The position numbers were made by a program, and so were the translations under genes. A stretch of 64,000 bases of DNA from Clostridiales bacterium (GTDB lineage: Bacteria > Bacillota > Clostridia > Lachnospirales > Lachnospiraceae), in assembly GCA_021199255.1 (NCBI GenBank), contig JAJQIK010000090.1, positions 62,001-126,000 of the forward strand, written 5' to 3'. Numbering within the stretch: position 1 is the stretch's first letter; every line of letters begins with the position of its first letter. This document shows positions 34,251 through 42,567 of the stretch, in pieces. Below the pieces are notes generated by a model. That model did no database searches. It was not told the DNA's origin and was given only the letters and a program-made list of their open reading frames with translations.

Positions 34251-34766
34251 TCATCTTTCACCCAGCAAGCCGTCCATCACATGAACCGTCATGCTGCCCT
34301 GACTGATATCGATCTTACGGATACATTCCCGGATTGCGGGGAGCAATACCTCCGACTGATCCGGGCGGCTTACCACGTAAACGTCGTTGGCGCCCGTGGC
34401 CAAAACATCCTTTAAAACGCCCAGGGCTTCCCCGTCCTCCGTCACAACTGCCAGACCGATCAAATCCGCTATGAAATATTCGTCTTTCTCGAGTTTAACC
34501 GCTTTCTCCCTGGCGACCAGAAGCCTGCCGTTTCTATATTTCTCAATCTCATTAATAGAGTCAAAGCCCTTGAATTTGACAATGACGTACTGTTTAAAGA
34601 ATTTAACGCTCTCAATCTCCATCTCCAGACGCTCTTTGCCGGTGTCCAGAATCACTTCCTTCAGCTTTTTAAACCGCGCCGCGTCGTCTGTGGTTGGAAA
34701 TACCTTTACTTCTCCCCTGATTCCATGGGGCTGGGTAATCACACCCACCTGCAATTCCTGTATCAT
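34251..34766 (-). CDS. rimM: 16S rRNA processing protein RimM
   Basis: Assembly factor for the head of the 30S subunit, binding S19. The 171-residue product has the N-terminal VGVITQPHGIRGEVKVFPTT segment, the FKGFDSINEIEKYRNGRLL linker and the PRC-barrel (EYFIADLIGLAVVTEDGEALG, NDVYVVSRPD). It lies between khpA and trmD, but a hairpin at 34806-34837 could reduce transcription entering it from khpA. Confidence 0.96.
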   Translation of the reverse strand: MIQELQVGVITQPHGIRGEVKVFPTTDDAARFKKLKEVILDTGKERLEMEIESVKFFKQYVIVKFKGFDSINEIEKYRNGRLLVAREKAVKLEKDEYFIADLIGLAVVTEDGEALGVLKDVLATGANDVYVVSRPDQSEVLLPAIRECIRKIDISQGSMTVHVMDGLLGER

Positions 34767-34805
34767 ATTGTCCTCGTTCTCTTTTCCGCTTAAATAGTCC
34801 GCGGC

Positions 34806-34837
34806 AAAACAGCCTCACAGAAGTTCCCGTGAGGCTG
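34806..34837 (-). terminator. Terminator-like hairpin between khpA and rimM
   Basis: Minus strand CAGCCTCAC pairs perfectly with GTGAGGCTG across ten bases and is followed by TTTTG. The T run is short, so it is probably a partial terminator that lowers rimM-trmD relative to rpsP-khpA. Confidence 0.6.
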
Positions 34838-34842
34838 CCTGA

Positions 34843-35070
34843 TTAGATGATTTCTACATCCACTCTCTTATTGTCTTTGGATGACGCTGCCTTTACAACA
34901 GAACGGATTGCCTTCGCAATACGGCCCTGTTTGCCGATCACCTTACCCATATCTGATGCCGCAACATGAAGCTCAATGGTAATATTTTTACCTTCTTCTT
35001 TCTGTGTCACTACCACCTCATCCGGGTTCTCGACAAGAGCTTTTGCGATCACTTCAACCAATTCCTTCAT
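34843..35070 (-). CDS. khpA: KH-domain RNA-binding protein KhpA (YlqC)
   Basis: A 75-residue single KH domain. The GxxG loop is IGKQGRIA within ASDMGKVIGKQGRIAKAIR, and the ends match the family (MKELVEVIAKALVENPDEV ... KRVDVEII). KhpA pairs with KhpB as a broad RNA-binding protein in Firmicutes; khpB is not here. GGAGGTGAACT precedes the start. It is 41 bp after rpsP, as usual. Confidence 0.95.
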   Translation of the reverse strand: MKELVEVIAKALVENPDEVVVTQKEEGKNITIELHVAASDMGKVIGKQGRIAKAIRSVVKAASSKDNKRVDVEII

Positions 35071-35111
35071 AGTTCACCTCCAAAAGCCTTGTAACAATCA
35101 ATTACCATATC

Positions 35112-35357
35112 CTATTTTACAATACCAGCGTTTTTGAAAATTTTGCTGACAACCTCTGTAGGCTGCGCGCCGTTAGCAAGCCATTTCTTAGCCGCCTCTT
35201 CATTGACCTTGTAGGTGCTGGGATCTGTGTTCGGATCATAGGTTCCGATCTCATCGATAAATCTTCCATCTCTGGGCGATCTGGAATCTGCTACGATAAT
35301 TCTGTAGAAAGGATGCTTTTTTTCTCCCATTCTTCTTAATCTGATTTTAACTGCCAT
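35112..35357 (-). CDS. rpsP: 30S ribosomal protein S16
   Basis: The 81-residue product starts at 35357 ([20 protein letters not shown]), where GGAGG lies eight bases upstream; an in-frame ATG at 35372 overlaps that site. The body ([21 protein letters not shown]) is typical of S16. It lies 43 bp after ffh and begins the rpsP-khpA-rimM-trmD run. Confidence 0.97.
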   Translation of the reverse strand: MAVKIRLRRMGEKKHPFYRIIVADSRSPRDGRFIDEIGTYDPNTDPSTYKVNEEAAKKWLANGAQPTEVVSKIFKNAGIVK

Positions 35358-35400
35358 TTTCTTTGCCTCCATGTATATAGATTATTATTTATTTGAAACC

Positions 35401-36768
35401 CTAAAACGGGAATTTCATACCGCCCATTCCGCCGAACATACCGCGGCCCTTCTTGCCGCCCATCATGCCCGGAAGCTGCTTCATCATCTTCTGCGACTGC
35501 TCGAACTGTTTAATAAACCGGTTTACCACTGCAATATCTACTCCCGCGCCCCTGGCAATCCGATGCTTCCTGCCGGGATTTAACAGCTTGGGATTTTTGC
35601 GCTCCGCCGGCGTCATGCTCAAGACGATGGCCTCCATACGCGCCAGTTGCTTCTCATCAATAGCGGACTCCAGATTCCCCATCTGTCCGCTCATTCCCGG
35701 TATCATATTAAGAATACTGGAAATGCCGCCCATATTCCGCATCTGTTTCATGCTTTCCAGGTAGTCTTCAAAATCAAACTTTCCCTTCTTCATGTGCTCA
35801 GCCATCTGCTTTTCTTTGGCTTCGTCCATATCGATGCTCTGCTGCGCCTTCTCAATCAGCGTCAGCACGTCGCCCATACCCAGGATGCGGTTCGCCATAC
35901 GGTCGGGATAAAACTGTTCCAGATCAGAAAGCTTCTCGCCCATACCGATATACAGAATCGGCTTGCCGGTTACCGCCTTAATGGAAAGCGCCGCGCCGCC
36001 TCTGGAATCGCCGTCCATCTTGGATAAGACCACTCCGTCAATGCCAACCTTCTGGTCAAATTCCTGAGCCACATTCACCGCGTCCTGGCCGGTCATGGCG
36101 TCTACCACCAGAAGCGTCTGGTGAACCTTCACATTATCTTTGATCTCCTGCAGCTCCGTCATCATCTCTTCATCGATATGAAGCCGTCCCGCGGTATCCA
36201 GAATCACCACATTATGTCCATTCTTTTCGGCATGCTCCACAGCCGCCTTCGCGATATTAACCGGCTTATGGTTCTCTCCCATGGAGAAAACCTCTACCTG
36301 CTGCTTTTCCCCGTTAATCTGCAGCTGCCTGATAGCCGCCGGCCTGTAGACGTCACAGGCTGCCAACAGGGGCTTCTTGCCCTTCAATTTCAGCTTGCCG
36401 GCAATCTTAGCCGTGGTAGTCGTTTTACCGGCGCCCTGCAGTCCGCACATCATAATTACCGTAATCGCTTTGCCCGGCTGCAATGTAATCTCCGTAGTAT
36501 CAGAGCCCATCAGGGACACCATTTCTTCGTTAACGATCTTAATGACCATCTGGCCGGGATTCAGTCCGTTCAGCACATCTGCGCCGACGGCACGCTCTTC
36601 CACGGATTTCACAAACTGTTTGACCACTTTAAAATTAACGTCTGCTTCAAGGAGCGCCATCTTGACTTCTTTTAAGGCTGCCCTGACATCCTCTTCGGTA
36701 AGACGACCCTTGCTTCTCAAGTTCTTAAATACATTCTGCAATTTATCGGTCAAACTTTCAAATGCCAT
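35401..36768 (-). CDS. ffh: Signal recognition particle GTPase Ffh
   Basis: Targets nascent membrane and secreted proteins to the membrane with 4.5S/6S RNA and FtsY. The 455-residue protein has the N domain, G motifs GLQGAGKTTTTAKIA, DTAGRLHIDEEMM and SKMDGDSRGGAA, and a Met-rich M domain (GGISSILNMIPGMSGQMG, then a Met/Gly-rich tail ending GMKFPF). It follows ylxM by 32 bp. Its receptor FtsY is also in this window (42568). Confidence 0.98.
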   Translation of the reverse strand: MAFESLTDKLQNVFKNLRSKGRLTEEDVRAALKEVKMALLEADVNFKVVKQFVKSVEERAVGADVLNGLNPGQMVIKIVNEEMVSLMGSDTTEITLQPGKAITVIMMCGLQGAGKTTTTAKIAGKLKLKGKKPLLAACDVYRPAAIRQLQINGEKQQVEVFSMGENHKPVNIAKAAVEHAEKNGHNVVILDTAGRLHIDEEMMTELQEIKDNVKVHQTLLVVDAMTGQDAVNVAQEFDQKVGIDGVVLSKMDGDSRGGAALSIKAVTGKPILYIGMGEKLSDLEQFYPDRMANRILGMGDVLTLIEKAQQSIDMDEAKEKQMAEHMKKGKFDFEDYLESMKQMRNMGGISSILNMIPGMSGQMGNLESAIDEKQLARMEAIVLSMTPAERKNPKLLNPGRKHRIARGAGVDIAVVNRFIKQFEQSQKMMKQLPGMMGGKKGRGMFGGMGGMKFPF

Positions 36769-36800
36769 ATGCCTCGATGCCTTTCCAAACGCTTCCTGCT

Positions 36801-37154
36801 CTATAATTCCCGCATAATCTCCGCCGACAGCTTCCTGATCTGCAGGCTACAGGCCAATCTGTCCTCCAGCCCCTCCTGCTCGCACATCATGGATAACCGG
36901 CTGATCTGGGATACCTTGTCCTTAATACTGGTAAATCTGGCTACCAGCCGCAATTTTTCTTCGTAGCCCAATAAAATCTTATCGCAGCGTTTTACGATAT
37001 CGTGCACCGCCTGCCTGCTGATCCCTTCCTCCTGGGCGATTTCGCCAAGAGAGAGATTGTCATAGACAATGCCCTCGTATATCTGCTGCTGATGTTTTGT
37101 CAGCAGCTCCCCATAGAAATCATACAGCAGTCCCTGTTCTACGATTTTCTCCAT
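36801..37154 (-). CDS. ylxM: YlxM, helix-turn-helix SRP-associated regulator
   Basis: A 117-residue protein beginning MEKIVEQGLLYDFYGELLT; AGAGG lies seven bases before the ATG at 37154. It has an HTH reading LSLGEIAQEEGISRQAVHDIVKR with a sigma-70 region-4-like look. In Firmicutes this gene precedes ffh and its product modulates SRP function. It has a near-consensus promoter (37199-37227) that likely drives ylxM-ffh and on. Confidence 0.95.
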   Translation of the reverse strand: MEKIVEQGLLYDFYGELLTKHQQQIYEGIVYDNLSLGEIAQEEGISRQAVHDIVKRCDKILLGYEEKLRLVARFTSIKDKVSQISRLSMMCEQEGLEDRLACSLQIRKLSAEIMREL

Positions 37155-37198
37155 AATCAAACCTCTGTCGAATCTCCCTGTGGTATCCGACTTTCGCT

Positions 37199-37227
37199 AT
37201 TCTACTATATTACGGATTGGGTGTCAA
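37199..37227 (-). promoter_or_regulatory. Promoter of ylxM-ffh-rpsP
   Basis: Minus strand TTGACA (37227-37222), 17 bp, TAGAAT (37204-37199). A small inverted repeat, CAAGT/ACTTG, overlaps the -35. Confidence 0.8.
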
Positions 37228-37297
37228 GTGTTTTTACTTGTCGGGTTGAAATTTTCCTGTCAGTTGTGCAAAACCGCTATCTATTTTGGGAAAAACA

Positions 37298-37306
37298 TGT
37301 TACAAT
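37298..37306 (+). promoter_or_regulatory. Possible extended -10 promoter of the PocR-domain gene
   Basis: TGT-TACAAT (37298-37306) gives an extended -10 without a good -35. It leaves a leader of about 135 bases with no recognised element. Elsewhere in the 293-bp gap I see only this and the ylxM promoter. Confidence 0.4.
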
Positions 37307-37447
37307 AGAAAAAATGTATGCAGAATATAATATCCGATTTCTACTACATATTCTGGCGCAATATTCATTGTTGTAACGCATACCGCTTTGACTTAAGTTA
37401 TGGCGAGCCGATCCGGTATGATTATGACTGCTTTAAGGAGGGTTACC

Positions 37448-38221
37448 ATGAAGCTTACAGATTTTATGGACATGAGCACGCTGCAGAACATCCAGGACGC
37501 CTTTTCTGATGCCACCGGGCTTGCCGCGATTGCCGTTGATAACGACGGCAACTATATTACGAAAGGGAGTAATTTTACAGATTTTTGTATGAAGCTTACG
37601 CGTGGATGTCCTGAAGGCGCCAAGCGCTGTCAGAAATGCGACGCCACGGGTCACGGCACTTACGAGTGTCATGCGGGGCTTATGGATTTCTCTATCGACA
37701 TTATCTTAAACGGCGAGAAGCTGGGCGCCGTAATCGGCGGACAAGTTCTTCCCAATACACCGGACGAGGATAAATTCACTGCCATCGCGGAGGAGCTTCA
37801 CATTGACCCTAAGGCTTATCTTCATGCCGTCAAAAAGGTTCCTGTGCGTCCTGAGAAATCGATTCGCGCCGCCGCCGCTTTATTGGAAGATGTCGTCAAC
37901 CGGGTCGTATTGCAGGAATATATGAACGCTACGGAATACAAGAAGATTCTTGTATGGGAGAAGGAAATCGCCAGCGCTACCGAGACCGTAGCCGCAATCA
38001 AGAAAAGCACCAGGGAATTGGAGTCTATCGCTTCCAAGCAAACCATTATGGCCTTAAACGCTTCTATTGAAACTGCCAGAGTAGGCGCTGCGGGCGCGGG
38101 CTTCGGAATCATCGCCAAGCAGATGGGGGACTTTTCCAAGCAGTCCGCTGAAATCTATAAGCAGATCACCGAGGACGCCAACAAGATTTCCGAATCCATG
38201 GTCAAGATGAACAACGCGTAA
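37448..38221 (+). CDS. Soluble PocR-domain sensor with truncated chemoreceptor signalling tip
   Basis: The start at 37448 has AAGGAGG seven bases upstream; longer in-frame readings to 37400 do not. The 257-residue protein has no membrane segment. Residues 1-155 form a PocR-like ligand-binding domain with its Cys set (C47, C54, C61, C64, C74) and CHAGLMDFSIDI. Residues 170-257 resemble the tip of a methyl-accepting protein (MALNASIETARVGAAGAGFG, then QMGDFSKQS). The coiled coil is cut short on both sides, so the normal long signalling hairpin cannot form. It may be a cytosolic ligand sensor that acts on a kinase or another partner. No che genes are in the window. Confidence 0.8.
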   Translation: MKLTDFMDMSTLQNIQDAFSDATGLAAIAVDNDGNYITKGSNFTDFCMKLTRGCPEGAKRCQKCDATGHGTYECHAGLMDFSIDIILNGEKLGAVIGGQVLPNTPDEDKFTAIAEELHIDPKAYLHAVKKVPVRPEKSIRAAAALLEDVVNRVVLQEYMNATEYKKILVWEKEIASATETVAAIKKSTRELESIASKQTIMALNASIETARVGAAGAGFGIIAKQMGDFSKQSAEIYKQITEDANKISESMVKMNNA

Positions 38222-38223
38222 AA

Positions 38224-38284
38224 AACTGCCGCACCGGCGCAGGGCTTATCATCTGCCCTCTCTCCGGCGCGGCGGTTCTTTCTA
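38224..38284 (+). terminator. Terminator of the PocR-domain gene
   Basis: AACTGCCGC pairs with GCGGCGGTT (nine pairs, one G-U), with an inner GGGC/GCCC, then TTCTTTCT. Directly after the stop codon. Confidence 0.7.
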
Positions 38285-38316
38285 TGTCCTGAAAGTGGAA
38301 AGCGCTTCCCGCTTAT

Positions 38317-38985
38317 TTATGTAATAATTTCCAGATATCCCACTACTTTCGTCAGGTCAAATTCTTTCAGGATCCCCAGATTCGGATCATAATACTTTCC
38401 CTCAAATCCAACAAGATAATGGCTGTATCTTCCCATCTTTTCCATAATAATGCAGCAGCGGGGCAGCGAAACCTCTTGCCCCAGCGTATATACGATCTTA
38501 TCAGCATGGCGGATACCGAGATACTCCAAGGTGACGATCATTTTACTCATGTTGGCCTGCCACTCTCTGCACTTCATAATATCGCTGGCTTCCTCCAATG
38601 TGGTTCCCGCAAGCATGGCGATACAGGATTGTCCGCATAAGCCGTCCCATGGCTGCGTGACCAGATCGATCCCGTCGATTCTGCGAATAGGATGTTCGAC
38701 GCTATAAGGACTGTTGCCGCCGACTCCTGCCACATTGCCCACGATCTCAATGGAAATCAAATATTTTTTGCCGATTTCAACCTTGGCGAGCGTATCCTGA
38801 TTCACCGGAATATCATAATATCCCTGCCCCCTGGGCACAAGGTCGCAGATAAAGCAGACGTCGTCAAAGCAGACTCTTACCGGCGCGTCTCCTATCTTCT
38901 CGCACACCTCCCACACATTAAACGGTACGGCAATCGTATTTTCGTTTTCCCTAAATTCTACGGTACCTTCAAATTCATATTTCAT
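38317..38985 (-). CDS. DUF1905-like barrel fused to a C39/papain-like peptidase domain
   Basis: A 222-residue protein without signal peptide or membrane helix. Residues 1-85 resemble the DUF1905 small beta-barrel (YEFEGTVEF ... TIAVPFNVWEV ... PRGQGYYDIPV). Residues 105-222 resemble a papain-fold peptidase of C39 type: TQPWDGLCGQSCIAMLAGT with Gln111 and Cys117 six apart, SHYLVGF with His189, and YYDPNLG with Asp200. This ordering fits the Q-C-H-D catalytic set. It has its own promoter (39031-39060). I do not know its substrate. The pairing of these two folds is an inference from motifs. Confidence 0.65.
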   Translation of the reverse strand: MKYEFEGTVEFRENENTIAVPFNVWEVCEKIGDAPVRVCFDDVCFICDLVPRGQGYYDIPVNQDTLAKVEIGKKYLISIEIVGNVAGVGGNSPYSVEHPIRRIDGIDLVTQPWDGLCGQSCIAMLAGTTLEEASDIMKCREWQANMSKMIVTLEYLGIRHADKIVYTLGQEVSLPRCCIIMEKMGRYSHYLVGFEGKYYDPNLGILKEFDLTKVVGYLEIIT

Positions 38986-39030
38986 CTTGTTCCTCCATTC
39001 TGAGCCTTTTCTATTTTCTCTTCAGGGCTT

Positions 39031-39060
39031 ATTATAACACGGACAGACGCTGCCAGACAA
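39031..39060 (-). promoter_or_regulatory. Promoter of the DUF1905/C39-like gene
   Basis: Minus strand TTGTCT (39060-39055), 18 bp, TATAAT (39036-39031). Confidence 0.65.
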
Positions 39061-39094
39061 CCGGGCGCAGGCCGTTTACCAGACTAAGCCCTTA

Positions 39095-40216
39095 TCACTC
39101 ATCCGCCAGATCCTCAAAGCTGATATTCAGATCTACGTTTCCCGTGATACCGTCCACCGTACCCTCGTCCGAATACTGCCACACCCGAAAGGCATAGGGA
39201 TAATAAATCTCGTCGCTGTAGTAGGCAATCCATTTATCATACTCTTCCAGTTGCTCCAGATCCAACAGCATCATAAAGGTCTTAAGATTACCATAAATCA
39301 TCGGTGTGTATCCGGCATTGCGGATCATCTCGCAAAAGGCGATACAGTATTGGGTCCGCTCCTCTTTCGTCAGATCGGCGGTTCGTGCATTGGTATTCGA
39401 GACTGCCTCTATATCCAGCACCACAGGATATCTGACGGAATAGGGTTCTATCATATCCAGAACATATTCCGCTTCCTCTTCCGCCTCTTCCACGCTGGTC
39501 GCCTGCGTAAAGAAATAGACGCCCACCTCAATATCGTTGTCCAGGGCTCCGTTAATATTATCCTCAAAGGCGTCGTCCTCTAAGATTTCTCCCTTGGTGT
39601 ATCCCCTGATCCCCAATCGTATAAAGGCGTACTCTACGCCGTCGCCGGTCACCTTCTCCCAGTCGATATCCCCCTGATATTTGGACACGTCGATTCCCTT
39701 ATGGGATATCACATTTCCATTGGCGTAATAACCGAGAATCCCATCCTCGTCCAGCGCAAATTGGTCAAGATCATATGTATGATGAGCCAGCTCATCTGAA
39801 ATGGGAAAGAAGTAATACTGCCCGCCATCCGCCACCACAATTTCATCAGGGAAAAAATATCGGAGCATCGCCGTAGTGCTTTCACCGGAAACCATAAATT
39901 CTTTCAGCTTGCCCAGCAATTCTTCGCTCACTTCCTCGCTGGTCTGTTCCTCCGTCTCCGTCACCGCGCTGGCAATCAGCGCGTCCACCTCCCCCTGGGT
40001 ATATGTCATTTCCTCATCCATACGAATCGCTTCCAGTTCATTCATAACCACCGTGTTTTCCATCTGTATGGAGCGGTATCGAAAGACCAGCACAAGGGCT
40101 ATGGTAATAGACGACAGCGTCACCAGACACAGGATAATGGAACCGATCAGCCCACCGTTCTCACTCTTTCTGCGCTTTTTCTTATGTCTCTTTCTCTGCA
40201 AATAATTTTCCTGCAT
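39095..40216 (-). CDS. Membrane-anchored GH25 muramidase
   Basis: Cleaves the beta-1,4 link between N-acetylmuramic acid and N-acetylglucosamine. The 373-residue protein has a very basic cytoplasmic start (RKRHKKKRRK), one membrane helix at about 24-46, a Glu/Thr-rich linker to residue ~170, and a GH25 barrel from GIDVSKYQGDIDW (174-186) through YAFIRLGIRGYTKG, VGVYFFTQATS, PVVLDIEAV with the catalytic acidic pair, and a final VDLNISFEDLA. The enzyme faces outward. It lies 18 bp after the YitT gene on the same strand, so co-transcription is likely; a functional link is not evident. Confidence 0.92.
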   Translation of the reverse strand: MQENYLQRKRHKKKRRKSENGGLIGSIILCLVTLSSITIALVLVFRYRSIQMENTVVMNELEAIRMDEEMTYTQGEVDALIASAVTETEEQTSEEVSEELLGKLKEFMVSGESTTAMLRYFFPDEIVVADGGQYYFFPISDELAHHTYDLDQFALDEDGILGYYANGNVISHKGIDVSKYQGDIDWEKVTGDGVEYAFIRLGIRGYTKGEILEDDAFEDNINGALDNDIEVGVYFFTQATSVEEAEEEAEYVLDMIEPYSVRYPVVLDIEAVSNTNARTADLTKEERTQYCIAFCEMIRNAGYTPMIYGNLKTFMMLLDLEQLEEYDKWIAYYSDEIYYPYAFRVWQYSDEGTVDGITGNVDLNISFEDLADE

Positions 40217-40234
40217 ATGCTCTCCTATCTTATC

Positions 40235-41119
40235 CTACATCCGTTCGCTAAAGTAGCTTTTGTATCCTTCTCCAAAAATCTCCGTTGCGCTGGTAATAAT
40301 CATGAACGCGGCAGGGTCCTGCTCTTTTACGATCTCTTCCACCAGCGGAGATATGGTCTTTTTCATGGCGCACATAATCACTTTCTTATCCTTTCCACTA
40401 TATGCGCCCTGCCCGTCGATATATGTCACGCCGATATCCAGTTCCGCCAGAATACGTTCCGTAATCTGCTCCGGCTTACTGCTGATAATATACAACAGCT
40501 TCGCCTCATCCCTGCCATACAATACAAAATCCATTACGATCGACGCGCATATCGCGGAAATCGCCGCGTATAGGGCGGCGTTGATATCCCGGAAAAGAAT
40601 CCCCGACATGGTCACAATCACAGCGTCGGTCAGGAAAAAAAGCCTGCCGGTCTTAATATGCGGAACCTTCAGTCTGATTGCCTTAACAATAATGTCCATT
40701 CCTCCGGTCGTAGCCCCCGCCCGGAAAATAACGCCAATGGCAGCCGCCGATAAGGCGCCTCCTGCCAGAGCGGCCAGCAGCGTATCACGGGTAGCCGCCT
40801 CATATACCGCCAAAAGATTGGTAAACACCGAAATCAGGGTGGTGGCATAGATGGAAGACACCGTCAGGCCCCAGCCAAATTTCCAGACTCCATAGAGCAG
40901 AATCGGTATATTCAGGAGCAAAATCCACGTACCGGTACTGACAGGCAGCAGCCTGCTCAAAATAATGGAAATCCCGGTAACTCCTCCGGGCGCCATATTA
41001 TTGGGGTCGATGAACAAACTGACCCCCGCCGCATAGATAAACGCCGCTACTGTTATTATAATATATTTCTTTAGCAATTCTGTCTTGCTTTTTTTACTAT
41101 TTTTAACATATTTTTTCAT
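40235..41119 (-). CDS. YitT family membrane protein
   Basis: A 294-residue protein from the ATG at 41119, where AGAGG lies five bases upstream (an in-frame ATG-like start at 41152 has none). After a Lys-rich N terminus there are five to six membrane helices with NNMAPGGVTGISIILSRL, GWGLTVSSIYATT and IFRAGATTGGMDII, typical of the YitT/DUF161 family. A soluble C-terminal DUF2179 domain follows (ILAELDIGVTYIDGQGAYSGKDKKVIM). The transport substrate of this family is unknown. Confidence 0.9.
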   Translation of the reverse strand: MKKYVKNSKKSKTELLKKYIIITVAAFIYAAGVSLFIDPNNMAPGGVTGISIILSRLLPVSTGTWILLLNIPILLYGVWKFGWGLTVSSIYATTLISVFTNLLAVYEAATRDTLLAALAGGALSAAAIGVIFRAGATTGGMDIIVKAIRLKVPHIKTGRLFFLTDAVIVTMSGILFRDINAALYAAISAICASIVMDFVLYGRDEAKLLYIISSKPEQITERILAELDIGVTYIDGQGAYSGKDKKVIMCAMKKTISPLVEEIVKEQDPAAFMIITSATEIFGEGYKSYFSERM

Positions 41120-41220
41120 TTTTCCTCTATTGTAAAGAATTTGCGCTGACAAATCCCCTCAGGCCGCTTCCCTGATTTCCTGTTTCCCCTTAGTGTTTCC
41201 TTCCGCCGGGATTTCATACG

Positions 41221-41253
41221 CAAAAGAATCCGCATAACGACTATGCGGATTCT
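41221..41253 (-). terminator. Terminator of ilvA
   Basis: Minus strand AGAATCCGCATA pairs perfectly with TATGCGGATTCT around a five-base loop, followed by TTTTG. It starts 21 bp after the ilvA stop. Confidence 0.85.
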
Positions 41254-41274
41254 CCTCACAATAGGGTTTTCTGA

Positions 41275-42510
41275 TTAGATGCTCGCCCGCACCAGCTTGG
41301 GCTGATATCCGTTTTCATGCAGCGCGTCAATAATCTGGTTCTTATGCTCCGTCCCGTAGGCTTCCATGGTAATCCGAAGCTCCACCGCCGCATTGCGGTT
41401 GATGGATACAAACTGATTATGCTCCAGCTTAATGACATTGCCGCTCTGTCTGGCAATCACATCAGATACTCTGGAAAGCTCTCCCGGCTTATCCGGCAAA
41501 AGCACGGAAACCGTAAAGATTCTGTCCCGCAGCACCAGACCCTGCTGTACCACAGAGGACATCGTGATTACATCCATGTTGCCGCCGCTTAAGATGGAAA
41601 CAATCTTCTTATTCTGCACATTCAGGTGCTTTAACGCAGCCACTGTCAGCAGGCCGGAATTTTCTACAATCATCTTATGGTTTTCCACCATATCCAGGAA
41701 GCAAACCACCAGTTCTTCATCCTCTATGGTGATGATATCGTCCAGATTTTTGCTGACATAAGGGAATATGTTCACGCCCGGCGTCTTAACCGCCGTACCG
41801 TCCGCGATCGTACTCACATGATCCAGCGTCAGCACCTTCCCCGCGCGTATGGATTCCTGCATACAGTTCGCCCCCGCCGGTTCCACACCGACCACCTTGA
41901 TTTTGGGATTCAGAAGCTTGGCCAGGGTAGAAACGCCGGTAGCCAAGCCGCCTCCGCCAATCGGTACCAGAATATAGTCCACAAGGGGCAGTTCCTTAAT
42001 AATCTCCATGGCGATGGTTCCCTGTCCCGTAGCCACCTCCAGATCGTCAAAGGGGTGCACAAAGGTATAGCCCTTCTCCTCCGCCAGTTGATACGCATAG
42101 GCACAGGCTTCGTCATAGACGTCTCCATATAATACGACCTCCGCGCCATAGCCCTTCGTGCGGTTCACTTTGATAAGCGGCGTCGTAGTCGGCATAACGA
42201 TCACAGCCTGTACGCCGTAGCATTTCGCCGCGTAAGCGACTCCCTGGGCGTGGTTGCCCGCAGACGCGGTAATCAGTCCCTTATCCCGCTCCTCCTGCGT
42301 CAGGGTGCTGATCTTATAATAAGCGCCCCGCAGCTTATAGGCTCCGGTCAACTGCATATTCTCCGGCTTTAAATATACCTTATTGCCTGTCTGCGCGCTG
42401 AAATAATCGCTGTATATCAGCTTCGTCTCAGAGGCGACCTCCTTGACGATTTCATATGCTTCCTCAAATTGATCTAAGGATAATTCTTTCGTCCCCATAT
42501 TGATTTCCAT
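41275..42510 (-). CDS. ilvA: Threonine ammonia-lyase with ACT domain
   Basis: PLP-dependent deamination of threonine to 2-oxobutanoate. The 411-residue protein has the PLP-Lys segment LTGAYKLRGAYYK, TASAGNHAQGVAYAAK, the Gly-rich phosphate loop VPIGGGGLATGV, and a C-terminal ACT-type regulatory domain (FTVSVLLPDKPGELSRVSDVI) with single-copy length. That size fits the TdcB/short IlvA type more than the two-ACT biosynthetic form, so role in isoleucine synthesis versus catabolism is open. The start is 42510 or the nearby ATG at 42498. Other ilv genes are absent here. Confidence 0.93.
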   Translation of the reverse strand: MEINMGTKELSLDQFEEAYEIVKEVASETKLIYSDYFSAQTGNKVYLKPENMQLTGAYKLRGAYYKISTLTQEERDKGLITASAGNHAQGVAYAAKCYGVQAVIVMPTTTPLIKVNRTKGYGAEVVLYGDVYDEACAYAYQLAEEKGYTFVHPFDDLEVATGQGTIAMEIIKELPLVDYILVPIGGGGLATGVSTLAKLLNPKIKVVGVEPAGANCMQESIRAGKVLTLDHVSTIADGTAVKTPGVNIFPYVSKNLDDIITIEDEELVVCFLDMVENHKMIVENSGLLTVAALKHLNVQNKKIVSILSGGNMDVITMSSVVQQGLVLRDRIFTVSVLLPDKPGELSRVSDVIARQSGNVIKLEHNQFVSINRNAAVELRITMEAYGTEHKNQIIDALHENGYQPKLVRASI

Positions 42511-42567
42511 GCCTTTCCCCCGCCCTGTCCTAAGCGGTTACCTGTTACTTCCATTATAGTCTGTCTG

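Noticed and set aside
42541..42565. TTGACA and TATAAT close together upstream of ilvA
   Set aside because: The two hexamers are separated by only seven bases, which cannot form a normal sigma-70 promoter; the -35-like part is also the ftsY stop region.
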